This document shows, one piece after another, positions 22,068 to 34,010 of a stretch of DNA of 64,000 nucleotides. Position numbers and translations under genes: made by a program. Numbering within the stretch: position 1 is the first letter of the stretch; every line of letters begins with the position of its first letter. This DNA is from Moringa oleifera (Eukaryota; Streptophyta; Magnoliopsida; Brassicales; Moringaceae): assembly GCA_021397835.1 (NCBI GenBank), contig JAJFZO010000065.1:1116001-1180000 (forward strand), written 5' to 3'. The notes beneath the pieces are model-generated. The model made no database searches, had not been told where the DNA came from, and worked only from the letters and a program-made list of their open reading frames with translations.

Positions 22068-23735
22068 ATGGCGAAACCAAGCTCTTCCCTCTTTGTGTTA
22101 GGTTTATTATTTGTGAGTGTAGCCCTTCTCAACTCCCTTAGTTGTCAAGCTGTCCAATTGTTCATTTTCGGAGACTCAAATAACGATCCCGGAAACAAGA
22201 AATATCTCACTAGTACTGTCGTTGCAGCCAACACTTGGCCATATGGTGTGTCTGTCGACGCACCTAGTGGAAAGTGGTCCGACGGCCGTATTGTCGCCGA
22301 CTTCATTGGTAAGAATCACTGTATATGTATATCGGAAGTCAATATCTGAGAGACCCAAGAAGGCTCGGTGTACTCTTCTTTGTTTGCTGTGCTTTTTCAG
22401 CCTCTGAAAATTGAAGTTGAATCCATGGATGAAACCTATTAATTAACACCTCGAGATTCACTTGTTGCAGCTGAGTTTTTAGAACTTCCAGAGATTCCAG
22501 GGTTCCTGAAACCGGACGCAGATTTCACTTATGGAGCCAATTTTGCCGTCGCGGATGCAACTGTTACTGGTACCCCTACGGAGACCGTAAGTAATGCTGA
22601 AGTGACAGAAATACTGTAGCCTGACATTAATGCATGAGTAACTTCATGAAGTTTCCATTCTCTTCCTTGCCAAGGAACGGAAATATTTAATTCTTCTGTC
22701 TTCCGTTGACACGGATTGTGTTTTTCTTTAATTTTTTCAGTTGACTTTTGCTGATCAAGTGGCAGCATTCGTCGGCAATAAGAGCTTATGGACTGATGCT
22801 CAACGCCAAGCAGCCATTTACATGATCTACATTGGTGCCAACGACTACTTGAATTCCTTGGATCTTCTCTCAAAATCTTCCAACAAACAACAACAAGAAG
22901 ATCTCATAACTGAAGTGATTGCCGGAATAAAGGAACAACTCACGGTAAATTATTAATCAGTTTAATTAATTCTCATGGTGAAATGATCAGTATTAATTCC
23001 TTAATCTTTTTGGAGTTAAAACATTAACGCGTATCCATTAATCTTGCAGAACTTATACAACGCAGGAGGAAGGAGATTTGTGATCCAAAACTTGGCACCT
23101 CTTGGTTGCTTGCCGATCGTGAAACAGTTATACAAACATGGAAATAGCTGTTACGAGCTAGCCACAAGTTTGGCAGAACAACACAACACTTACCTCTTGC
23201 AGACAATCAAGGACTTAAATGGAAACTTATCCGGCTTCCAATATTCTTACTACGATTATTTCGGTTCAATTACGCGCAGACTAGTGAATACCGGAGATTA
23301 CAGTAAGTGGTGAATACTCAAAGCTAGGTTTCTCTGCTTCATTCATATACCTACTAATCACGTTGGATTATGTATGACCTTGATCATCTTTCGTTCTTGC
23401 CTTTTAAAGGATACTTTACTGCGGACCTCTCATGCTGTGGTGTCGGAACACATTTTGCTTATGGCTGCGGGAAAGGAAACGTTCATTCCACTCTGTGCAA
23501 TTACCAGAGAGGTTATCTGTGGTTTGATGGAAGGCACAACGCAGAGAAAACCAACGAAGCAATCGGCCACGTGATGTACAGCTCAGACCCATCAGTGATT
23601 TGGCCGATGAACGTAAGAGAGCTATCTGTGTTCCCTACAACAAGTTCAACCACGTATATTGCCAGTCTGAGGAAGATGATGAAGAAATATTTGATGCCAA
23701 CTCTGACATGGATGGAATACAAGGGCAGCCAGTGA
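22068..23735 (+). CDS. GDSL-type hydrolase, ESM1/MyAP-like (complete)
   Basis: Five exons: 22068-22308, 22471-22586, 22741-22944, 23050-23302 and 23410-23735, giving 379 residues. The signal peptide is followed by [10 protein letters not shown] (Ser37), [40 protein letters not shown] and [13 protein letters not shown] (Asp311, His314). The combination CCGVG.H.AYGCG...YQR.YL..D.RHN.EK is that of Arabidopsis ESM1 and myrosinase-associated proteins. The GDSL signature reads GDSN, with the catalytic Ser kept. A C-terminal tail of about 35 residues ends WMEYKGSQ. Biochemical role is unknown outside Brassicaceae. Coding and 3' flank match the gene at 52605 best. Confidence 0.9.
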
Positions 23736-24912
23736 GCGGAAGTCGTACTACATGATAAGGCTTAATTTGCAGCTATTATCTTGTACGTCAATAAAAATCT
23801 TGGCATTCGGATCCAAGAAGAAATAAAAGAGTTAAGTGCATCTTGGTGAAAAATCCAAGTTATTTTGTATCTCAAGACTATCTTCTTGTATGTGAATGAA
23901 TTAAGTATGAATCAGTTCTTCGGCTAATTAAATGCTTTAATTCTTCATCAAATACAGTCATTATTCGCTTGGTATTAATGCAGAAAACGTTAAAGAACAA
24001 TTAATTCCACGCTCTATAGGCATCACAATGTATATACCCTATTTACAGACACCATATGAACAGTGATTTTATGAATTTAACATCATATTTTATATATATA
24101 TATATATGCTCTCACTTAATTAATTTGTTTTCTATAATACTTCAGAAACATTAATTTGGGTTCTCTTATCAAATTTCTGACCTTTTTCTTCTATTCCATA
24201 ATATTAATTAATTGTAAGGACATTATTCACCAAAGAGCTGAAGGTTGATGTAAGGACATTAATTTGGCGGTACTCAATATAGGATTGATGCCAATACAAA
24301 AACAGAAAGCTGGAAATTGTGACAAAGGAATTAATTAATTTGGAGTTAATTTTGTGATGATCAATAAAAGACCTCAAAAGATACAAAATTGAATAATAAG
24401 GTCAGACTGTTTTGTTGCCATGTATGTATGCATATATGCATGTGATTGATAAAAGACTTGAAAAGATAAGATGGAATTTTCTAGGTTGCTAGGAATGCAT
24501 ATGCATCTGCATTCATGAAGGACCTAGATAAGACAAAAGACTATATATAGTTTTGTTGCTATGTGGATGGACCGGCGCATCGAGAAAGAATAATTTATTT
24601 TCTCTCTCACACATTTATGTAAGATTTTTATGTTGATCTAGAAAATATATGACCTTATATTACATTAAAAATTTTCAGTAATTATATCATTGAAGAGAAG
24701 ACCATTACCACTTGCCAAGTGGATCAGAATCGACTAGTAAAATTAATTAATCCAAGTTAATTGATCATAACTAGTTTGGATCTTTCTAAACAAATTAAAT
24801 ATATGAATTAAATATGGGAGAGAAGTACTTTTCCAAAATGTTACAAATCTTACTATATATACTTTCATTTACAATATTTAATAACAATTACAGGCTTGAT
24901 TGTTGCATGAAG

Positions 24913-24958
<46 letters not shown>

Positions 24959-26159
24959 GCATTATTGACCCAATTGTATGAAATATTATAGATGAAATTA
25001 AGATCGATATGATTTTTCATTAACACATGCATGATTATTAAATTATGACTTGGGTGGAAATTGACCTTAATTTATCTATATATATTAATCATAGTGCAAA
25101 ATAAAAAATAAGATCTATCCTGTACAAGATCAACCCAGCCAAAATAGACAAGAACGTACACAAGAGGCAAACAGAATTTTCCCCAATACTCAATTAATTA
25201 GTATCCAATTGAACTTGTTTATGTACATATGCATGCAGAAATGTGTTGCAGTCAGATACAATACTGTCACTAAATATGAAATAACATATAGTGAGCTGCT
25301 AGACTAACCAAATCTGATGCCTGGGGTATTTGCCTAAACCTTCACTAATAAGATTAATTAAAGAATTGATTTAGTGTCAAGTGCATTATAAAAGTAATCA
25401 GATATTAGTGTTACTAATCTAATTAATTAATGTGGATGACTATCAATTGATATATTTGAATGGATTTTATATGGCCAGATTCCAGATCTTAGTCACATAG
25501 AACACGTGTATGCTTCACTGCTTTATATTTACTTGTAATATATGTTGGCTGCTACCATATATTCAAAATCTAATATCACGGAGACAAGTGTGTCCATGAA
25601 TAGTAAAAGCCGAGACATGATTTTCATGAACAGATCTCACTGTCGGTCATACATATATATAACACTATCTTTTGCTATTTTTGTCGATCATTATTGATTG
25701 ATATGATAGAAATGTCTAAGACAAATAAAGTTGGAGAAGGTGGAGGGGCTGTTCTTCATTTTTTTTTCCCTCATTATCTTTATTGATTAAACTATCATTT
25801 TCAACTTTCCTAATGATCCATTTTTGAATATCTTTCATGTAAAAAAAAAAAACAAAGAAATAAAGTGTAGAATAAATAAGTTCATTATGTTCCTGTACGT
25901 GGTCAACCTGCAAATGCAGACAATAGGAAGCATACACAGCCCTTTCCTACACTTAAATAATGAAGCCGACTTTCTTAATCAGTATACACTCAACCTGCAG
26001 ATTGTTTATGTCCATTGATTTTTAATTAATATTTCCAGCTTATGAATTAAGCCACGCCCAAATTAATTAATTATAAATATGCATCTTACAGTAATTTGTG
26101 ATGGAATAAAATAAGAGAGAAATGTGAATCATACCCTTCTCGCCCACAAGGGAAGCAAT
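23736..26159. other. Intergenic, AT-rich
   Basis: The first 330 bp or so aligns with the 3' flank of the gene at 52605. The rest is AT-rich with TA microsatellites (about 24091-24108 and 24914-24955). From about 26080 it becomes the promoter block shared with the gene at 43390. No gene is seen. Confidence 0.55.
24914..24955. repeat. (TA)n microsatellite
   Basis: 42 bp of uninterrupted TA repeats (21 units). Confidence 0.97.
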
Positions 26160-26167
26160 TATAAATA
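26160..26167 (+). promoter_or_regulatory. TATA box of the gene at 26226
   Basis: TATAAATA in AATTATAAATAGCAAGGGAG, 66 bp before the ATG and identical in context to 43324. Confidence 0.65.
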
Positions 26168-26225
26168 GCAAGGGAGAGGAGCCGTAGCAGAAGCAAGGAG
26201 GCCTTTGTTAGTGTGATTCAGCAGG

Positions 26226-28270
26226 ATGGCGAATTCATGTTCTTTCCAGCTCTTCGTGTTAGGCTTGTTTGTGAGTGTCACCCTTCTCAGCCCAACTGGC
26301 ACAAATGGTCAAAAAATGTTCATTTTCGGAGACTCAAACTATGATCCTGGGAACAAGCAATATCTGACTACTTCCTCTGTTCCGTCCACTTTTTGGCCAT
26401 ATGGGTTGTCCATCGATTACCCAAGCGGAAAATGGTCCGATGGCCTTATTGTTCCTGACTTCATCGGTAAAGAGTTTTTTCTTTTTTGGAAGACTCCTAA
26501 TTTATCTTTTTGATTATTATGTGCTTTGGGCTTTTAAGAATTGTTATGGATTATATACCGAATCACTGAAATTATTTTAAATATAATTGGGTTATGATTT
26601 TTTTTTTAAAAAAAAAGAAATTGAATCAAAATCGAAATTTATGATTTAAATTTAAACATTTCAATTGAGTTTTTAATTAAATTTAATTAAAAAATATATA
26701 ATAATTTAATTTTAAAAATATAAATATTTAAAACTTAAATGATTTATGAATCAAAATTTAAATCCTTTTTAAATCAAAATTTAACTAAAATTAAAATTTA
26801 AAAGTTTAAGCTTCAATTCATCTCAATATTAAATTTTGGATCGGTAATTCAGAATCAAAAGTGAACTAAACCTGACCCGCATTCATCTCTCTAACAGGCA
26901 ATCATTTTCAAAGCAAAATGATATATTGTAAGAGCAAGAGCACGCATGCTTTGATGACTATCCTCATTAGATTTGTTATGTTATTAACATGACCTTATTC
27001 TCCTCTGGCTGCAGCTGAGTTCCTGGAAATTCCCCAAATTCCGGGCTACTTCGATCAAACAGCAAATTTCTCTTATGGAGTCAACTTCGCCATAGCAGAT
27101 GCAACTATTCTTGGTGAAGTAAAAAACACGGTAAGCAATCAAGTTTTTTCCGTTCTACATATCACTTTCTTAGAAAAGTAACAGGATTTAGCTGTACGAT
27201 GACCAATCAGTCGTCTCTTACACTACCTTAATTGTTAGAAAATGGATTCAAACTTTGCTGTCCGGTGGAACCCCTAATTAATTAAAACATATTCTTGTAA
27301 AATGTAAAAGCTGATGAAACTCTTCCATTTTTGTTGATCGATATTCTCCAGCTGAACTTCTCCGATCAAGTAGCAGCATTCACTAAGATTAAGGACGACT
27401 GGACAGACACTGAGCGGGCAAGTGCTATTTATTTGCTTTACATAGGTGCCAACGATTACTTGAATTACACGGCAACTCACTCAAACCCTACTTCAGCGGA
27501 ACAACAAGAGTTTGTAAACGAAGTGATCAGTGAATTTAAAGAACAAGTCACGGTAAGTTGATTGATCTTACGAATGAATATGACGATGAAGTTAATGATT
27601 TCTTTTCTAATTTCCTCAATCTTTATGATGCAGGCCATATACACGGCAGGAGGAAGGAAATTTGGGTTGCAAAACTTGGCACCTCTCGGTTGCTTACCTA
27701 TAGTGATGCAGACATATAAATCGGGAAATAGCTGTGTGGAATTGCCCAACAGTTTGGCTGAGCAACACAACAGTGCGCTACTGCAGACCTTAGAGGACTT
27801 GGAACAATCCTTGGATGGCTTCCAGTACGCGGTTTACGACTACTACAATTCAACCCTGCGCAGAATAGCCCGTTCTTGGAACTACAGTAAGTGACGATTA
27901 TTGGTGGATATTTTATTCACACCATCCTCTTCCATTAATTAATCAATCTCGCTTTCCATTATGAATTATATAATCAACTGGATTGTGACATATTGTCTTC
28001 AATTTTTTTGGGGTCTTTTAATTATGCGGTGAAGGATACTTTACAGCAACCATGTCATGCTGCGGTGTCGGATCGCACAATGCATATGGGTGCGGATACC
28101 CGAACGTGCACTCCAACCTGTGTACTTATCAGAGAGGATACTTGTTTTGGGATGGCAGGCACAATGCTGAGAAAACCAACGAAGCAATTGCACACATAAT
28201 GTTCAGCTCAGACCCATCAGTCATTTACCCTATGAACGTAAGGGAGCTATATAAATTCCCAGCAGAGTAG
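26226..28270 (+). CDS. GDSL-type hydrolase, ESM1/MyAP-like (complete)
   Basis: Five exons: 26226-26466, 27015-27130, 27352-27552, 27634-27886 and 28035-28270, giving 348 residues. Motifs are [10 protein letters not shown] (Ser37), [40 protein letters not shown] and [13 protein letters not shown] (Asp310, His313). The protein stops soon after ELYKFPAE and lacks the tail of the gene at 22068. Intron 1 is 548 bp against 215 bp in its close copy at 43390; the extra AT-rich sequence lies at about 26558-26898. Exon 3 begins with CTG, where the copy has ATG. A 385-bp stretch (27353-27737) is identical to the gene at 43390. Confidence 0.9.
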
Positions 28271-30850
28271 CTACGTACCCAGGTTAAGAGAGCTACTAGT
28301 TGCCTCATATGGCACACTTATGACTGCTATGTATGGGCTGTTCTTCCCGAAATGTAATGAATAAATCGGCTTTCTTCTCTTTGTCTTTAATAAAATCCAG
28401 ATTTGATATCACTCATCAAAGTTTGCCTAGAATATTGCTACGTTTCGCTGTGTAGTATGCGCTTAATGACAAACAATCGTCACCCCTTTAATTGACATTA
28501 TTGTTATAAGTTTATGCTTAATTAACAAAAAAAAAAAAAATCTCTAGCTTTTCAAGTGATGATTCTGGTAATGCCAAAAGCAAATTAACATTTTAATTGC
28601 TGTCCCTTTTACCTAATTGGTTTGATCAAGTTGACAGAAGCATCAATTATTGAAGGCCAAAATAATCTTAAAAAAAAAAAAAATGGATGCAATCTAAATC
28701 TCAATTAGTGGCTCTCTTCCCCACAAGAGCTAGCTTCCAATAAGTCATAATTGAAGTTTCTTATTATCTTTCACATCGATCCTTGTTAACAATTAAAGAA
28801 AAAAAAACAAATTAATCTGGTGATACTGCAACAGGTCATTGACTTATTATTTACTTAGATGCTTTATTAGCATCTTCACGATCTCTCATTATGTGTTAAC
28901 AATAATTGAATAAAGTTAAAAGACCATAAGACAAGAATCAAATGGATTAATTAATTCTAATTTTAAACATGCCATTTAATTAATGTTTCTGAATCCCAAC
29001 TACCATATCTGGTTAAATAAATGATCTATCTTGATCTTCATATATCATATTTTTATTTTTTAAATAATAAAAAAAGATCATTTTATAATTTATCATTTCA
29101 ATAAAAAATAATAAATAAAATACACCATGTTGATTTATTTTATTCAATTGATGAACATAAGCATTTATTTATTTAAAAGAATAATAGGGAGAATTATAAT
29201 ATCTTCTTAATCCCCTTAGGTTTTTCTTCTAAAAGAAATTGTATTAGCATCAATAATGTCATCTTCTGATTCTTTGTGATCTTGAGAGCAGCATTGCTAG
29301 CAGATCTGCCTCGCTGGTTAAAACTATATATTATCTGAAAACAATGCTGTAGAAAATCATCCATGCAAGCAGAGCAGCCATGTGAGATCTGCAGATCGAG
29401 CTTCGTGCATGGATAAGGTGTCATCTTTTATATTTTGTACACCCACTCAGGATAATTAAATTGCTGCGTGCATCATATGTATAAAATTAATGTACAACTT
29501 GGAGTAGAAGGAAACTACTCCGATGCTTAATTGATTCAAGGAAAGTATAATAGTTTATCAGTGTGTGTTAGTTGAAGCCTTAATATTTTAAGACTAAGCA
29601 GGAGCATCACGTTGCATTAATTGAATTGGGTCAGACTGAAATTCTCTATCAAATACTGATCTTTAAAGATTTGCTTTGAACAATGACGAATATTGAAATA
29701 TACAAGTTGATTAGATGCACATGATGATAATGATGATAGAATAATAACACAGTACCGTACAAATTAATAAGCCAAGATTATCAAAATCAGATCTACCTAA
29801 GCATGCAATTAAAAGTGGACAGACTGCCTATCCAACTTGACAAATTAACAAAGAGATAATAATTAATGGATGTTAACTTCTATCAATCATCAAATCTTTT
29901 TTTGCAGGCGCTCCACTCAGCATTTAATATTTCCAGGCCAGCTGTCTTGCAAAATTGCTTGGATTCTCTCCGACTAAGATCTCCATTTTGATCCCATGCA
30001 GTATCTATGAAATTAATTTTTTGGTGACTAAAATAGAATCTTGTTGTTTTCTTTGTACATAAAGAAGAAAATGAAAGAAAGAAGAATCCAATGAATTTTG
30101 TACATAAAATATATTAATTCTACCGTTTTCTTTGAAAAAAAAAAAAAGAATCCAAAGATAATCATATCTACGAATATAGTCTTCTGTAAATAAAATATAA
30201 TCCTATCGATTTCTTTAAAGGGGAAAAAAAATCAAATGGGAGTCACATTTATGAAAAAAAATTAATTATTATATAAAAATTTTAATTTAAATATCGTTAA
30301 TTTTTAAATTTTTTAATAAAATTTAATTTAAACTAAATTGATAAATCAAAGTTTAATTTGTCGCTTTTCAAATACAATAATTTGATTAATCATAACATGA
30401 GATAATCATCAAAATTTTGTAAAATTTTAACTTAAAGAATTTTATAAACAAAATATAATCTTATTATTTTTTTAATGTAAAAAAATCACATGAGTCTTAT
30501 CTATAAAAATTGTCTTATGTAAACAAAACATAATCTTACCTTTTTCTATGTGCATGAAGAAGAAACAGAAAGAAAGAAACAAAGTACCCACCTAAGTCAT
30601 ATCTATTAAAATAATCTTTAGCAAATAAAATAGAATGCTATTGCTTTCTTTGTGCATAAAGAAGAAGAAAAAAGAAAGAAAGAAGAAACCAACGTGAGTA
30701 ACACATGCGGACCCAACTGAAACAATTAATATTGCAGGACACTAGCTACAGTAACAGCAAATTAACTAATAACCCAATCAAAATCAACCTAAATATAGCA
30801 AGCCAGAGGAATCCTCTGCATTAAGTGTTGATGTGCGTAACTCCAACACT
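28271..30850. other. Intergenic, duplicated with 45088-48744 in part
   Basis: No gene is seen. Several segments correspond to the region downstream of the gene at 43390, for example about 29340-29450 with 46340-46530 and 29765-29830 with 46780-46850. The stretch from 30000 to 30700 has repeated AAGAAGAAA- and CTTACC-type words and AT-rich sequence. A weak TATA-like AAATATAGCAAG (about 30791) aligns with the TATAAATAGCAAGG of sister promoters. Confidence 0.5.
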
Positions 30851-32475
30851 ATGGCTCTCATGGCTGATTCAGGCTCTTTCCTGTTTATGCTAGGTTTATT
30901 TGTGAGTGTAACAGTACTTCTGAATCCAATTAGCTGTTTCGCTCAGCAGTTGTTCATCTTCGGGGACTCGCTTTATGATGCCGGCAACAAGCAATATCTC
31001 AGTGATAACATCGTTCCATCTACCTCTCGGCCTTATGGGATTTCCATTGGGAAACCCACCGGAAGATGGTCTGATGGCCGTATCGTCCCTGACTTCATCG
31101 GTAAGACTTGCTTTACACTGAAAGTTTGTTAATTAATTAGCTAGTCTAAAGAACTTTATAAGGGGTAACAAAATCTTTGTGAACCATATTCGTGTTTATG
31201 CTTAAGCAGACAGATAACCCAATTTCTCCTTCCATGGATTCTGCTTCGATTTTAATTAACACGCTGTGATTTACTGGCTGCAGCTGAGTTTTTAGGTATT
31301 CCGCATGTTCCACCTGTCCTTAACAAGGAAGCAGATCTCTCTCACGGAGCCAGTTTTGCCGTGGCTGATGCAACTGTTCTTAGCACCCATCAAAAGACAG
31401 TAAGCAAATACTACATAAGGCTTTCAAATCAAAGATGAACCAACGTTTCTGAAATAGTTTGCTTGTCTTACAAGATGATTGATTAATCCTTATGTTTCTT
31501 TGGGAATTTTCAGATGAGTCTCGGTGACCAAGTGAGGACATTCATTCAGAACAAGGACAAATGGACTAAGAAGGAACGAGCAGAAGCTCTTTACTTGTTC
31601 TACATAGGTTCTGATGATTACTTGAATTTCACTGACATTCACTTCAATCCCACCTTGGAACAGCAAAAGAGATTCATCAACAAGGTGAATTATCAGATGG
31701 AGAAAGTGATCAGGGTAAGTCAACTCTGTCTCATTGAAGGTGACTAGTAAGATAACGCCATTTCTCACCGGATGCAATAATTAAGTTTTCAACACACGAA
31801 TTAAGTATTCCACTGTCTATGCATGATCAGGCCATACATTCAGTAGGAGGAAGGAAATTCGCCTTCCAGAATTTGGCACCCTTGGGTTGCCTACCGGTTG
31901 TAAAGCAACAGTACAAAAGGAAAAGTCAGTGTGTTGAATTGCCATCGAGTATGGCAGCACAGCATAATAAGAAACTCTTGCAGACTTTGGAGAAGTTATC
32001 AAACACTTTAGATGGGTTCCAATATTCTGCCTTCGATTACTTCAATTCAGTTTTACGCAGAATAAACAGTCGTAAGCAGTATGGTAAGTGTCATTAAACC
32101 AAATTAGTTAAACATTTCACACCTTTTGCATTGATTTAATGACATTGTAATCAACCTTTTTACTGATCTTTGTGATTATGATGTTCAGGGTACTCGAAGA
32201 GGAACACTGCATGTTATGGTTCAGGATCAGAAAATGAAGTTAGCCTATGCACTGATCCAACAGGGTACCTGTATTTTGATGGGAAGCACCATACGGAGAA
32301 GGCCAATGAACAAATGGCACACCTGATGTGGAGTGCAAATCCTGAAATCAGTGGACCTATCAACCTGAGAGAGTTATCTGTTTTCCCTGTAACTATGTCG
32401 TTTGATTTGGGGAGCCAACTCAGAATGCATGAGGACGAGAAACTTGAGGGATCAAGTTATTACTCTTCCTTTTAA
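30851..32475 (+). CDS. GDSL-type hydrolase, ESM1/MyAP-like, altered active site
   Basis: Five exons: 30851-31100, 31284-31399, 31514-31714, 31831-32083 and 32189-32475, giving 368 residues (a second in-frame ATG at 30860 would remove three). Block I is a classic [10 protein letters not shown] (Ser40) and block [10 protein letters not shown] (Asp304, His307). Block III reads IGSDDYLN, so the oxyanion-hole Asn is Asp156. The usual CCG.G..AYGCG region is shortened to [15 protein letters not shown] 30-residue tail ends SSYYSSF, like that of the gene at 48745 (SYYSSI). The triad is present, but the lost Asn and cysteine region make full activity doubtful. Confidence 0.87.
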
Positions 32476-33208
32476 TAGTACTCAGACCTTGTGGAGTGAT
32501 ATCTCTGCAAGCCGCTGAGTCTATCCGTGAGGAAGGAAGCTTAGTTTCCCTATATATGAACAGGCTACTTGCTGGCGGAGTTAATGAATAAATGATCCTT
32601 TGGTCACTAGTTATGCCAATATTAGTGGATTTCATGAATAAATGATAATTTTATTTATCGCTTAAGGGTTGGTTTTTTTATGCTGGAAATACGCTCAGAA
32701 ATGAAATCCCTATAGCTATCCAAGTCTTACACATAGTGATGATTTTGATGAAATTGTTCTATCACTCTTCCATCGGTGAATGAAACCTACCTGCATGATG
32801 ATTAATTGTTTTGAAAAAAATAAATAAATGTTAGCCCATATGAAATTTAAGTATGGAAAATGTATATGTTTGATATTGAGTAATTTAATCAAGAGGATCA
32901 CTTTGTTTATTCACAAATTAAACTAGTGGTTTTATTTCACGCACGTCTTAAATCACTTGATGGTTAGATTATATATTCTTTTAAAAAAATAATGATGATT
33001 TAAAATTATAATAAAAAATAAAAATAAAAATTATATAAAACATTTGATTACATCACATATATTATCAAATAAATTCTAATATTAAAAAGTGATAAATCAA
33101 ATTTTGAACTATTGAATCAAATTGAATCTTACAAAAAATTAAAAAATTTTAAATTAGATAAACTTTGATTTGAAATATTTTTAAATATATAAAAAAATAT
33201 TCAAGCTA
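32476..33208. other. Intergenic, 3' flank of the gene at 30851
   Basis: Contains an AATAAA-type polyadenylation context (about 32586) and AT-rich sequence up to the MULE insertion. No gene is seen. Confidence 0.5.
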
Positions 33209-33217
33209 TAAAAATAA
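33209..33217 (+). repeat. 9-bp target-site duplication of the MULE, left copy
   Basis: TAAAAATAA directly precedes the left terminal inverted repeat and is repeated exactly at 41820-41828. Confidence 0.85.
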
Positions 33218-33327
33218 GGGGAATTTGTATTTGTAGTCGTCCGTATAAGGGTATTTGTGTAAATAACCAACATTAGTAATGTATATATTTTTAGCACTTT
33301 TTAGACACTTTAAGACAAAATTACCCT
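33218..33327 (+). repeat. Left terminal inverted repeat of the MULE
   Basis: Starts GGGGAATTTG. Aligned with the reverse complement of the right end it shares GGAA, CGTC, TTTTTAGCACTT and GACAAAA.TACCC in order. The match is clear but imperfect over about 110 bp. Confidence 0.7.
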
Positions 33328-33820
33328 TTGGCAACATGTGCAATTACTTATTTGTCCAAACATAGAATCCCAAAAGTCAAACATCTGAAACGTCTCTCTT
33401 TCCCTCTCTTCTATCTGTGGCGGTAAACTTCATCACTTAGCTTCGTCTTTCTACATTCGGTGTTTGTTCATTTCTTCGCTTGCATTGTAAACCGACCTTT
33501 GAAGATTATCCACAAGCTACTGAAGAACTCCGAAATCAATAGCGGTATGGTTTTAACTTCATCACTTAGCTTAAATTCTTCATTCCTTTCTGTTGAATAC
33601 CCACTAGTGAAAATTCTCCCCTCATGTCGCTGTGCATTTTTTAATTTTTCTTTTGATACATTAAAATAAAAAAACTGGTTTGGGTATATTACCTATTTTC
33701 AATCTTCGGTGACTGTGTGCACCAATTTCTTGCTTTAGGTGCATCTATGTGCATCTGTTCGCTATATTCGTATCATATTAGGTCAAAACGCAACTAATTT
33801 TAAAAATCATACCAAGTTTT

Positions 33821-33970
33821 ATAAATCGTACCAAGTAATCGTACCCAATTCTTCAAAATCGTACCAAATTTTATAAATCGTACCAAGTAATCGTACCCAA
33901 TTCTTCAAAATCGTACCAAGTTTTATAAATCGTACCCAGTAATCGTACCAAGTTTTCAAAAATCGTATAC
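33821..33970 (+). repeat. 52-bp tandem repeat with TCGTACC motifs
   Basis: ATAAATCGTACC recurs at 33821, 33873 and 33925, an exact 52-bp period. Eight TCGTACC motifs lie in the array, just upstream of the Ulp1-type gene. Confidence 0.88.
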
Positions 33971-34010
33971 TGTTTGCTCGCATTTTGACATGTTTTTTGA
34001 TCAATTGCAG

